NCBI GenBank assembly: GCA_903887975.1
Contig: CAISSD010000139.1
Span: 1-5,546 of the forward strand
Direction: 5' to 3'
DNA: 5,546 nucleotides
Source of the DNA: an uncultured Legionellaceae bacterium
GTDB lineage: Bacteria; Pseudomonadota; Gammaproteobacteria; Legionellales; Legionellaceae
Position numbers and translations under genes: made by a program. The notes below the pieces were generated by a model. That model worked only from the letters and a program-made list of their open reading frames with translations. It was not told the origin of the DNA and did not search any database. Positions 1 to 5,372 of this stretch are shown piece after piece (within the stretch, counting starts at the first letter, position 1; each line of letters opens with the position of its first letter).

Positions 1-16
1 AGCCACAGTATCGGTT

Positions 17-544
17 GTGAGTATGCTCATGTATGTGATTTATGATAAAAAAAATGAAGTACGGTATGTTGAATCTGAAGCGCAACAGGTTGAAAAAAAT
101 TGTGAAAAATTTTTGGCTTTCTATAAGCACGCAACAGATAGTGACGAGAAAAAAATGTGGTATCTTGAAATTCGGATGCAGCTTCTTTATTCGGCGCATC
201 ATCAAGCTTTGTTGGCTTATCAACAAAAAGTCTTGTTGCATCGGGTGTTTACCCAGGTTTTTTTACCCATCGTGGTTTTTTTGACGTTGTTTTTAATGCC
301 TCCTTTGGGATTTGCAATGCTTGGGGTTGGTATTTTATTGGTCGTGATGTCTGAGGCTTATTTAAAAAAGACAAAGCCAGAATTGGAACATGTCCCCGAA
401 TTTGATGAAGAATTGTATGAAGCGTTTCAAACAAACCCCTCACTCAACAACGTAGCTCATTATCCTCATCATGTGAAGTTTTTTAGCGCAGAAAAGAACG
501 TTGAGTCATTGAAGCCGCAGGAATTTGATTATAAAAAGGATTAG
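17..544 (+). CDS. Unrecognised small membrane-hairpin protein (start uncertain)
   Basis: I do not recognise this protein. Read from GTG at 17 it has 175 residues. Residues 1-75 are polar and probably helical, with many Glu, Lys and Gln. Residues about 78-112 are strongly hydrophobic with a Pro-Pro turn near 95-96, which suggests two closely spaced membrane helices or one re-entrant hairpin. Residues 113-175 form a charged, acidic tail. This predicts an inner-membrane protein with both ends on the same side, probably the cytoplasm. The frame has no stop between position 2 and the GTG, and no Shine-Dalgarno sequence precedes the GTG or the ATGs at 23 and 29, so the real start may lie outside the window. 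The next gene begins 64 bases after the stop and has its own promoter, so the two need not share a transcript. No signal peptide or catalytic motif is visible. Confidence 0.7.
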   Translation: MSMLMYVIYDKKNEVRYVESEAQQVEKNCEKFLAFYKHATDSDEKKMWYLEIRMQLLYSAHHQALLAYQQKVLLHRVFTQVFLPIVVFLTLFLMPPLGFAMLGVGILLVVMSEAYLKKTKPELEHVPEFDEELYEAFQTNPSLNNVAHYPHHVKFFSAEKNVESLKPQEFDYKKD

Positions 545-551
545 GAGTTTG

Positions 552-580
552 TTGCCATGGGTTCAGATATTGGCGATAAT
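552..580 (+). promoter_or_regulatory. Sigma70-type promoter for the hydrolase-ratA-rnfH unit
   Basis: TTGCCA at 552-557 and GATAAT at 575-580 each match the sigma70 consensus at five of six positions and are separated by an ideal 17 bases. Transcription would start near 587, giving a leader of about 22 bases before the TTG start at 609. The element lies in the gap after the stop codon at 542-544. This is pattern matching only. Confidence 0.6.
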
Positions 581-594
581 TGATCTTTTTGATG

Positions 595-599
595 AAGGA
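595..599 (+). promoter_or_regulatory. Ribosome binding site supporting the TTG start at 609
   Basis: AAGGA lies nine bases upstream of TTG 609. No ATG or GTG in the same frame is better placed. The first in-frame ATG, at 636, would remove the first nine residues before the conserved first strand and has no comparable site. Confidence 0.6.
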
Positions 600-608
600 A
601 AATAGTTT

Positions 609-1265
609 TTGAGTGTTTATGTCAAAGAGCCATTCATGGCTGCAAAAGCATGCGTGATTTGGATGCATGGATTGGGTGCAGATGCCAATGATATGATGGG
701 TTTGGTGGAACAATTGAGTATAGAGATACCCATAAGACATGTTTTTATGCAGGCTCCCAAACGTCCCATCACCATTTATCATGGAATGTCGGTGGCGGCA
801 TGGTATGATATCTTGGGTGATAAAATCACCGACAGAGAAGATCTTGACGGCGTCCAATGTTCTGAAACCGAGATTGTTTCGGTGATAGAATCTCAATTAC
901 AACGTGATTTGAGCGCACAACAAATTTATTTGGCCGGTTTTTCGCAAGGAGCAGCCATGGCCTTATTTACCGGCATTCGAAGTCGTGTTGCTTTGGGGGG
1001 TGTTGTGGCTTTATCAGGATATTTGCCTTTGGTTGAACAGTGTAAGGCCGTGCATGAACAGGGTGCTGTTTTTATGGGTATTGGGCGGCTTGATTCGGTT
1101 GTTTTACCGGATTGGACAAAGGCATCAGTGGATTTTTTGAAAAAAAATCATCAAAACGTTGTGGTCCATGAGTATGATATTGGGCATTCAGTTTGCCAAG
1201 AAGAGCTGAATGACGTGAGTCATTGGTTGACGCAACAAATATTAATGAAAGAGGAGATTTTTTAA
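609..1265 (+). CDS. Carboxylesterase / phospholipase family alpha/beta hydrolase
   Basis: This is a cytosolic serine hydrolase of the carboxylesterase/phospholipase (Abhydrolase_2) family, which hydrolyses short-chain carboxylic or acyl esters. At 218 residues it has the usual length of the family, including the Pseudomonas fluorescens carboxylesterase II type. Visible motifs are the oxyanion-hole segment WMHGLGAD (18-25), the nucleophile elbow GFSQG with Ser112, the acid Asp162 in GRLDSVV and the catalytic His193 in GHSVC. The acid-containing loop usually reads HGxxDxVV; here the His is replaced (GIGRLDSVV), but the catalytic Asp is present. The start codon is TTG, chosen from the AAGGA site nine bases upstream and the fit of the N-terminus to the family. 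The stop TAA shares its last base with the ATG of ratA, so the two are very probably co-transcribed and translationally coupled. The physiological substrate cannot be told from sequence. Confidence 0.93.
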   Translation: MSVYVKEPFMAAKACVIWMHGLGADANDMMGLVEQLSIEIPIRHVFMQAPKRPITIYHGMSVAAWYDILGDKITDREDLDGVQCSETEIVSVIESQLQRDLSAQQIYLAGFSQGAAMALFTGIRSRVALGGVVALSGYLPLVEQCKAVHEQGAVFMGIGRLDSVVLPDWTKASVDFLKKNHQNVVVHEYDIGHSVCQEELNDVSHWLTQQILMKEEIF

Positions 1266-1693
1266 TGACGGTGGTTAAAAAATCTAAAATGATGCCTTAT
1301 ACGTGTTCACAGATGTACGCGTTGGTTGATGAATGCGAGCGTTATCATGAATTTTTGCCTTATTTTGAAAAAACCCAAGTGCATCATCGTAATGAGGACG
1401 AAGTCGAGGCGACGCTAATCATTCAAGCAGCGGGTATGAAAAAATCATTTACCACACGTAATCGTTTACAAAAAGATAAAATGATTGAGTTGCGTTTGGT
1501 GGATGGGCCTTTTAAACGCTTGGAAGGATTTTGGCGTTTTGATCCCGTTGAATCGGGTTGTGTTGTATCGCTGGATTTAGAGTTTGAATTTGCCGGTGGC
1601 GTATTGTCCATGTTTCTAAGCCCTATTTTTGAACAAGTTACGGAGTCTATGGTGGATGCTTTTTACGAGCGAGCCAAAGTTTTGTATGTCTGA
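1265..1693 (+). CDS. ratA: RatA / COQ10-like START-fold protein
   Basis: This is a 142-residue member of the polyketide cyclase/START-like family that includes E. coli RatA (YfjG, PasT) and mitochondrial Coq10. E. coli RatA has been described as a toxin blocking 70S ribosome assembly, while Coq10 relatives bind ubiquinone, so the cellular role is debated. Recognisable parts are the PYTCSQMYALV start (11-21), FTTRNRL (62-68), the strongly conserved LVDGPFKRLEGFWRF (78-92), LEFEF (105-109) and the C-terminal amphipathic helix. The usual YPxFLPxC motif reads YHEFLPYF here, losing the Pro and the Cys. An upstream in-frame GTG at 1223 exists, but ATG 1265 is preferred: GAGGAG at 1251-1256 is eight bases before it and the residues match the family from here. 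It overlaps the hydrolase stop by one base and rnfH by eight. A classical antitoxin is not evident. Confidence 0.93.
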   Translation: MTVVKKSKMMPYTCSQMYALVDECERYHEFLPYFEKTQVHHRNEDEVEATLIIQAAGMKKSFTTRNRLQKDKMIELRLVDGPFKRLEGFWRFDPVESGCVVSLDLEFEFAGGVLSMFLSPIFEQVTESMVDAFYERAKVLYV

Positions 1694-1991
1694 TTTAATC
1701 GAGTTTGTGTTTCTACCGCAAGATGAGGCGCCCTTGTTTTACACCATGATGTTTAAAGCAGGGTCAACGGTTCAAAGTGCGTTGGATGAATCTGGTTTGT
1801 TAAACGCATTTCCTTCCCTTGGCGATGGTCCGATTGGGATTTTTTCAAAACGAGTGTCTTTGGATACCTTACTTCAACCAGGGGATAGGGTGGAATTTTA
1901 TCGGCCACTATTAATGGATCCCAAAGACATTCGTCGTCTTCGTGCCAAACATCAAGACTCGATTCGAATCAAGCGATCGTTGGCAAAATAA
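1686..1991 (+). CDS. rnfH: RnfH family protein (UPF0125)
   Basis: This is a 101-residue protein of the RnfH/UPF0125 family, which has a ubiquitin-like beta-grasp fold. The family name comes from its occurrence near rnf electron-transport genes; the biochemical role is not settled. The family signature is clear: VFLPQ near the N-terminus, GIFSKRVSLDTLLQPGDRVE (51-70), then YRPLLMDPKDIRRLRA (72-87). The basic tail after residue 82 is also typical. The start is ATG 1686, eight bases inside the end of ratA. No strong ribosome site precedes it, so translation probably depends on ribosomes ending on ratA. The last 40 bases overlap the 3' end of the convergent bamE gene. RnfH beside RatA, with bamE next door, is a common proteobacterial arrangement (also called ratB-ratA). 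Confidence 0.95.
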   Translation: MSDLIEFVFLPQDEAPLFYTMMFKAGSTVQSALDESGLLNAFPSLGDGPIGIFSKRVSLDTLLQPGDRVEFYRPLLMDPKDIRRLRAKHQDSIRIKRSLAK

Positions 1992-2290
1992 ACAGAAACA
2001 TGTTTTTTAAGTAAAGGTCCACCACGTTGTCTTATGGTGTAGATATAATCCCAGCGATTGTTGTTGAATAAAGGGCTTAACAAACTGGTTCCCATGAGTA
2101 TGGCAACATCTGCTTTGGGCATGCCTATTTTTAGTCGATGAATGGCTTTATCCGATATCAAATTACCTTGTTTCACAACCGGTTTGGAAAAATCATAAGT
2201 CGCGCATTGTGTGAGTAGCGCCATAAGAATGATACTGACAATAAATTTTTTAATGATCATGATTTTGCTTGTGTTTGAAATTTTCGTCAT
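1952..2290 (-). CDS. bamE: Outer membrane assembly lipoprotein BamE (SmpA/OmlA)
   Basis: BamE is a small lipoprotein of the BAM complex that inserts beta-barrel proteins into the outer membrane. From ATG 2290 it has 112 residues. It shows a basic N-region, a hydrophobic segment (about 16-26) and a lipobox LLTQC with Cys29 as the acylation site. Gln at the -1 position is unusual, since Gly, Ala or Ser is typical; Ala at +2 suits outer-membrane sorting. The mature part has the SmpA/OmlA signature: QGN (41-43), LKIGM (53-57), a segment around MGTSLLSP, NRWDYIY (78-84), VSVYF and a final RLIRIES. The start at 2290 is supported by GGGTGG four bases upstream; ATG at 2260 would give a shorter, more ordinary signal peptide but has no ribosome site, and TTG/ATG at 2308/2305 are also in frame. 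The gene is divergent from fur and convergent with rnfH. Confidence 0.93.
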   Translation of the reverse strand: MTKISNTSKIMIIKKFIVSIILMALLTQCATYDFSKPVVKQGNLISDKAIHRLKIGMPKADVAILMGTSLLSPLFNNNRWDYIYTIRQRGGPLLKKHVSVYFANDRLIRIES

Positions 2291-2293
2291 AAT
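2265..2293 (+). promoter_or_regulatory. Candidate fur promoter inside the bamE start region
   Basis: TTGCTT at 2265-2270 and CATAAT at 2288-2293 are 17 bases apart. The -10 matches consensus at five of six positions and the -35 at three. Transcription would begin near 2300, giving a leader of about 29 bases before the GTG of fur at 2329. The -10 hexamer contains the complement of the bamE start codon. The relation is expected because the two start codons are only 38 bases apart, but the -35 match is weak. Confidence 0.45.
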
Positions 2294-2319
2294 ACCACCC
2301 AACATCAAGCATTGTCGAT

Positions 2320-2323
2320 GGAG
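2320..2323 (+). promoter_or_regulatory. Ribosome binding site supporting the GTG start of fur
   Basis: GGAG lies five bases before GTG 2329. The ATG at 2327, two bases earlier, is in a different frame. Upstream in this frame there is no ATG, GTG or TTG before the stop at 2290-2292, so GTG is the only ordinary start that gives a full-length Fur. Confidence 0.65.
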
Positions 2324-2328
2324 AAAAT

Positions 2329-2745
2329 GTGGGAGATAGTCAACAGTTAAAAGAAGCTGGTCTTAAAATAACCATACCCCGCTTGAAGGTATTGAATATT
2401 TTAGAGCAAGCTGAACGTCATCACATGAGTGCAGAATATGTATATAAGGCTTTGTTGGATGGTGGTGAAGAGGTGAGTTTGGCCACGGTTTATCGTGTTT
2501 TAACTCAATTTGAGACGGCTGGGTTAATCCATAGGCATCATTTTGAGGGTGGACATTCGGTATTTGAATTAAGCCAAGGTGCGCATCATGATCATGTGGT
2601 GTGCATTCGCTGTGGTCATGTGGATGAGTTTTGTGATGCATTGATTGAAGAGCGTTTGGATGACATTGCTAAAGCGCGACAGTTTAAAGTCACGGATCAT
2701 GCGTTAACCATTTATGGCGTTTGTGGTGATTGTCATCATGGTTGA
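2329..2745 (+). CDS. fur: Ferric uptake regulator Fur
   Basis: Fur is a dimeric metal-dependent repressor that uses Fe(II) as co-repressor to shut off iron-uptake genes. The 138-residue product aligns along its whole length with gammaproteobacterial Fur. It shows LKEAGLKITIPRLKVL (7-22), the winged-helix recognition segment SLATVYRVLTQFETAGLI (50-67), FEGGHSVFEL (72-81) and the metal-binding HHDH (86-89). Two structural-zinc pairs are present: C92xxC95 and C132xxC135. The presence of both CxxC pairs and the EGG motif argues for Fur rather than Zur or PerR. The C-terminus ends soon after the second CxxC, so it lacks the longer His-rich tail of E. coli Fur. The start is GTG with GGAG five bases upstream. 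It is divergent from bamE, as in the known Pseudomonas omlA-fur arrangement, and is followed by a strong dyad. Confidence 0.97.
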   Translation: MGDSQQLKEAGLKITIPRLKVLNILEQAERHHMSAEYVYKALLDGGEEVSLATVYRVLTQFETAGLIHRHHFEGGHSVFELSQGAHHDHVVCIRCGHVDEFCDALIEERLDDIAKARQFKVTDHALTIYGVCGDCHHG

Positions 2746-2751
2746 AAAAAT

Positions 2752-2801
2752 AGATTAACCCTACTAAAATGACTTTATAAATTTTTAAGTAGGGTTAATC
2801 T
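2752..2801 (+). terminator. 14-bp perfect dyad after fur, probable terminator
   Basis: The arm AGATTAACCCTACT (2752-2765) is exactly the reverse complement of 2788-2801. The 22-base spacer can pair three more A-T bases after one mismatch (2767-2769 with 2784-2786), leaving a loop of about 14. Nine of the 13 bases at 2801-2813 are T, so the downstream tract is T-rich but interrupted. An A6 run at 2745-2750 would give a cleaner T6 tract to transcripts on the minus strand. The dyad starts six bases after the fur stop and ends about 25 bases before the next promoter element. It could instead be an operator for the following gene. Confidence 0.6.
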
Positions 2802-2803
2802 TA

Positions 2804-2832
2804 ATTTATTCTTAAGTTTGACTCCGTATAAT
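2804..2832 (+). promoter_or_regulatory. Promoter candidate for the 502-residue protein
   Basis: A perfect TATAAT lies at 2827-2832. The hexamer 17 bases upstream, ATTTAT at 2804-2809, is a poor -35. A good TTGACT at 2818-2823 is too close to serve this -10 and is 20 bases from a TAAAAT at 2844-2849. Transcription from the TATAAT would start near 2839, about 25 bases before the ATG. Confidence 0.45.
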
Positions 2833-2863
2833 TTGCTTATTTGTAAAATAAAATGAGCAAAAA

Positions 2864-4372
2864 ATGACTGTGCTTGATGATTATATTGAACAACTCATCC
2901 CTGGTTTTAAGACTTTACCGCTTGATGAGCAACAAAAACGCTTGTCTCAAGAGCCTCTTGCTTCTTTTAAACATCAATTTGAATCAGATCCCAAGCGGTT
3001 CTTTGATTGGTGGGATTTGTTGAGGCTTTATTTAAGACCGAACAAAGTATCCGAATTTCGTTCAAATCGTTTGTTTCGTGATGTCAATCAAGACATTACT
3101 GACGTTCAAGCCATGCGAGTAAGCGTTTTTTTAGCTGATTTGTATGGATCATTAATCACCTATGATTGGATTGCAGCGCCAGAAGCATTGCAACCAGAAA
3201 CATTAGTGCCTGTGTTGTTGTTGACGCCGTTTTATGGGCAACTAAAATTACCTGATATGATTAAATTGAATTTGGATGATTTTGATTCCTATGCAAAACA
3301 ACTTAAAAATATTCTGATTAGCCAACCCTTTATGGCTGAATTATCCTGGAATCATCAATTTCAATCGGTATCAAGCAAACAATCGTATTCTTTTTTACTG
3401 AAAAAATCGAAATCTTCCACGACGTTTTTTGATGAAATTGCCGACACTCATTTATTTTTTCAGTTGTCCGGGCTAATCCCACAAAATGATGATTATGTAA
3501 AATATATTTTGGACGGCTACAATACGTTTCGTTTTAAATCCGAAGTGAAAGAAGCAAAAAATGTTTTTTATGCTTTATTAAAGCCATTGTATTGGCTTTG
3601 TTATGAGTACACGCAAATTGCGAAGAGAGAAACCAACAGCATCAATATTGTATTACGGGGGTTGATGCCTTTGTTGGTGATGGGGCTTTTTGTATTTTTT
3701 GTCGGGGTGTTGTTAACACCATTTTCTGTTCCTGAGTTGTTCTTGTTATTGTTGTTGGTGCCAACGGTTTATGTGGGGTTGGTATTGGCCAGTGCTTTTG
3801 TTTGGTTAAAAAATCAGGTGTATGATGTTTGTCACATGCTTTGGTATGGTGATTGTCATACAAAGCGTATGATTAAAGCTTTTAATGGTTTGGAAAATGC
3901 CCAAGCGGTTCGTGATTTTTATAAAGAAAGCATCAACGATTGTGATGCGCGCGAGCGTTATTTGTCGTCTAAGAAAATGATGGGCATGGCGAGTGTAAGT
4001 GAACATAGCGAATTGGAGGCATTGGCCACTAGAAAACTGACATTACTGGCTGAGTGGTATGATATTCATCGTAATTTTGAGTTGGGTTTTGATGTGCTTT
4101 CATCGTTGGTTGCCCATCGTTTGGATGAAGATGCTCGCATGTTTAAACAAAAGTTTAAACAAGTAGGTGATGATTATATTGATGCCTTTGTGTGTGGCTT
4201 GAAGGAGCAATCGTTGGGCACAGCATTGGTTTTGGATGAAGTGCAAGAGAAAAAAAGTTTGGTTTTTTCGTGTCAGCAACAATTTTTTAAGTGCGCGAAA
4301 CTTTCGAAGCAGTTGAACAATGGGTTGTATGAATCAAAAGAGAATTACCCGCCGTTGTATTGTATGCCTTGA
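2864..4372 (+). CDS. Unrecognised 502-residue protein with central membrane hairpin
   Basis: I cannot assign this protein to a family. Residues 1-260 form a soluble, mostly helical region rich in aromatic and charged residues, including RFFDWWDLLRLYLRP (45-59) and a stretch of Asp, Phe and Tyr around 139-220. Residues about 267-285 and 292-314 are two hydrophobic helices joined by a short Pro-containing turn (TPFSVPE), so both ends should face the same side. Residues 315-502 are again soluble, probably helical, with several Cys residues. The extreme C-terminus carries PPLY (496-499). There is no signal peptide or recognisable nucleotide-binding or protease motif. The start is ATG 2864 with a weak GAG six bases upstream. 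It is flanked by a dyad after fur and by a convergent amidohydrolase gene, so it is probably monocistronic. Possible roles include a membrane-anchored scaffold or a secreted effector, but neither is shown. Confidence 0.85.
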   Translation: MTVLDDYIEQLIPGFKTLPLDEQQKRLSQEPLASFKHQFESDPKRFFDWWDLLRLYLRPNKVSEFRSNRLFRDVNQDITDVQAMRVSVFLADLYGSLITYDWIAAPEALQPETLVPVLLLTPFYGQLKLPDMIKLNLDDFDSYAKQLKNILISQPFMAELSWNHQFQSVSSKQSYSFLLKKSKSSTTFFDEIADTHLFFQLSGLIPQNDDYVKYILDGYNTFRFKSEVKEAKNVFYALLKPLYWLCYEYTQIAKRETNSINIVLRGLMPLLVMGLFVFFVGVLLTPFSVPELFLLLLLVPTVYVGLVLASAFVWLKNQVYDVCHMLWYGDCHTKRMIKAFNGLENAQAVRDFYKESINDCDARERYLSSKKMMGMASVSEHSELEALATRKLTLLAEWYDIHRNFELGFDVLSSLVAHRLDEDARMFKQKFKQVGDDYIDAFVCGLKEQSLGTALVLDEVQEKKSLVFSCQQQFFKCAKLSKQLNNGLYESKENYPPLYCMP

Positions 4373-4407
4373 TGGCAATCAATGTAAAAGTTGACATTAT
4401 TTGCAAG

Positions 4408-5115
4408 TTAAGCCAAAAAAACCAATAATTCATTGATGCTATGATGGAGTGCTTCCGTCATCATCATCAACGAAGTTTGATCTGTCAATAGCGCTTGATT
4501 GGTTTCCACATGGAAACCCAGATAATCTGATTCCGGGTGTTTTTTTCGTAAATAGTGGGGGAAGCCATGATTGGCCCCACTGTAAGGGTAATTGAGACGC
4601 ACGCGATAACCAGGCGGTTCTGCGCACAATAATCGATACCACGCTCGGGCGACTTCTTTTTCGGCATGACGACGAAAATCATACAATAAACCAATGGCGG
4701 CATTGTGAACAACCCCACGCGCACTGGGTGCAAAACTATGAATGGATAAATGCAATACTTGCTCGCCATTGTCAATGTGTTTTTGAATGGTTTGTTCAGT
4801 GTGGTTTCTGAATGGAAGGTAGTAAGTATCAATTAAATGTTGTTTTTCGCTAGGCAATAGATTGTGACTGAATTCTGAAAACAATTGTGGGTGGTGCACA
4901 TGATGATTACAGTCGATCAACAAGCGGCTGACGGTGGGATGATGGTATTCACACACCAGATTTTGGTGTAAAAAACCAGCAATGGCACGGGTGCCAAAAT
5001 CCATGGCATCATGAGTTTCTAAAACCGATGGATTATTTTGAAACAGATTTTGATACGATTGTGGGATGGTGTTGACAGCATGTTCGGCAGTTAAAACCAA
5101 GACAATGGGTTTCAT
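4408..5115 (-). CDS. N-formylglutamate amidohydrolase family protein
   Basis: This 235-residue protein belongs to the N-formylglutamate amidohydrolase (FGase, HutG-like) family of zinc-dependent amidases, whose named reaction releases formate from N-formylglutamate in histidine breakdown. Seen in the sequence are VLTAEHAVN (7-15), THDAMDFGTRAIA (34-46), SRLLIDCN (63-70), the HSF motif (126-128), IGLLYD (141-146), the conserved block RLNYPYSGANHGF (173-185) and YLGFHVETNQ (198-207). Relatives usually have an Asp-Gly where this protein has His-Gly (183-184). No other hut gene is in the window, so histidine catabolism is not supported by context and the true substrate is open. ATG 5115 starts exactly at the family's first strand. 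The frame continues upstream to an ATG at 5277 preceded by AGGG, adding 54 residues (see findings). It ends 35 bases from the convergent 502-residue gene. Confidence 0.88.
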   Translation of the reverse strand: MKPIVLVLTAEHAVNTIPQSYQNLFQNNPSVLETHDAMDFGTRAIAGFLHQNLVCEYHHPTVSRLLIDCNHHVHHPQLFSEFSHNLLPSEKQHLIDTYYLPFRNHTEQTIQKHIDNGEQVLHLSIHSFAPSARGVVHNAAIGLLYDFRRHAEKEVARAWYRLLCAEPPGYRVRLNYPYSGANHGFPHYLRKKHPESDYLGFHVETNQALLTDQTSLMMMTEALHHSINELLVFLA

Positions 5116-5227
5116 AGTGAACAACTCATGACGATGTGATTGAATGGAGATTCTCTTAAGAATAGCACAGTCAGACTGAAGATGAAAATTATTGTGATGA
5201 TGTGATGACGGATTGTATGCTATTATT

Positions 5228-5241
5228 GTAATGTGTATTAC
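5228..5241. repeat. Short inverted repeat upstream of the amidohydrolase gene
   Basis: GTAAT (5228-5232) and ATTAC (5237-5241) are separated by four bases, giving a symmetric 5-4-5 site. It lies about 113 bases upstream of the amidohydrolase ATG at 5115 and about 132 bases upstream of uvrA. A TTGTTA on the minus strand (5249-5244) overlaps its edge. It could be an operator, but in AT-rich DNA such a short dyad may occur by chance. Confidence 0.25.
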
Positions 5242-5329
5242 TGTAACAAAGGTTGCAATAATCTCGAGTTTAGTCATTTTTCCCTAATCCGTTCGCCCTG
5301 GAGCGTGCGTATCCCAAGCTTTTTCATTG

Positions 5330-5335
5330 GATAAT
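5330..5335 (+). promoter_or_regulatory. Weak -10 candidate for uvrA
   Basis: GATAAT matches the -10 consensus at five of six positions and sits 37 bases before the uvrA ATG. No hexamer at 16-19 bases upstream resembles a -35 box. No LexA-type CTG-N10-CAG site is visible between 5278 and 5372, unlike the SOS-controlled uvrA of E. coli. Confidence 0.3.
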
Positions 5336-5372
5336 ATGTTAAACTCAAATGTTTCATTGATTGGATGAATTC

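Noticed and set aside
557..583. Eight-codon ORF (MGSDIGDN) with AGGAG ten bases upstream.
   Set aside because: It lies across the -35 to -10 region of a good promoter, so it would not be on the hydrolase transcript; length is too short to support coding.
483..896. 137-residue reading frame on the minus strand across the hydrolase start.
   Set aside because: It covers the promoter and the conserved hydrolase N-terminus on the other strand and resembles nothing known.
1265..1991. ratA-rnfH as a true toxin-antitoxin pair.
   Set aside because: RnfH is a conserved family not established as an antitoxin; the pairing reflects general proteobacterial synteny.
2363..2641. His-rich 92-residue reading frame on the minus strand.
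   Set aside because: Antisense shadow of fur; its His residues come from the complement of fur codons and it has no family likeness.
2853..2867. Four-codon ORF ATG AGC AAA AAA TGA whose stop overlaps the ATG of the 502-residue gene.
   Set aside because: Too short to judge; A-rich leader makes such an ORF likely by chance and it has no ribosome site.
4375..4404. Imperfect hairpin (GCAA and AATGT pairing with ACATT and TTGC around an eight-base loop) in the convergent gap, a possible bidirectional terminator.
   Set aside because: Only nine pairs with an internal loop and no T tract on either side; not enough to call.
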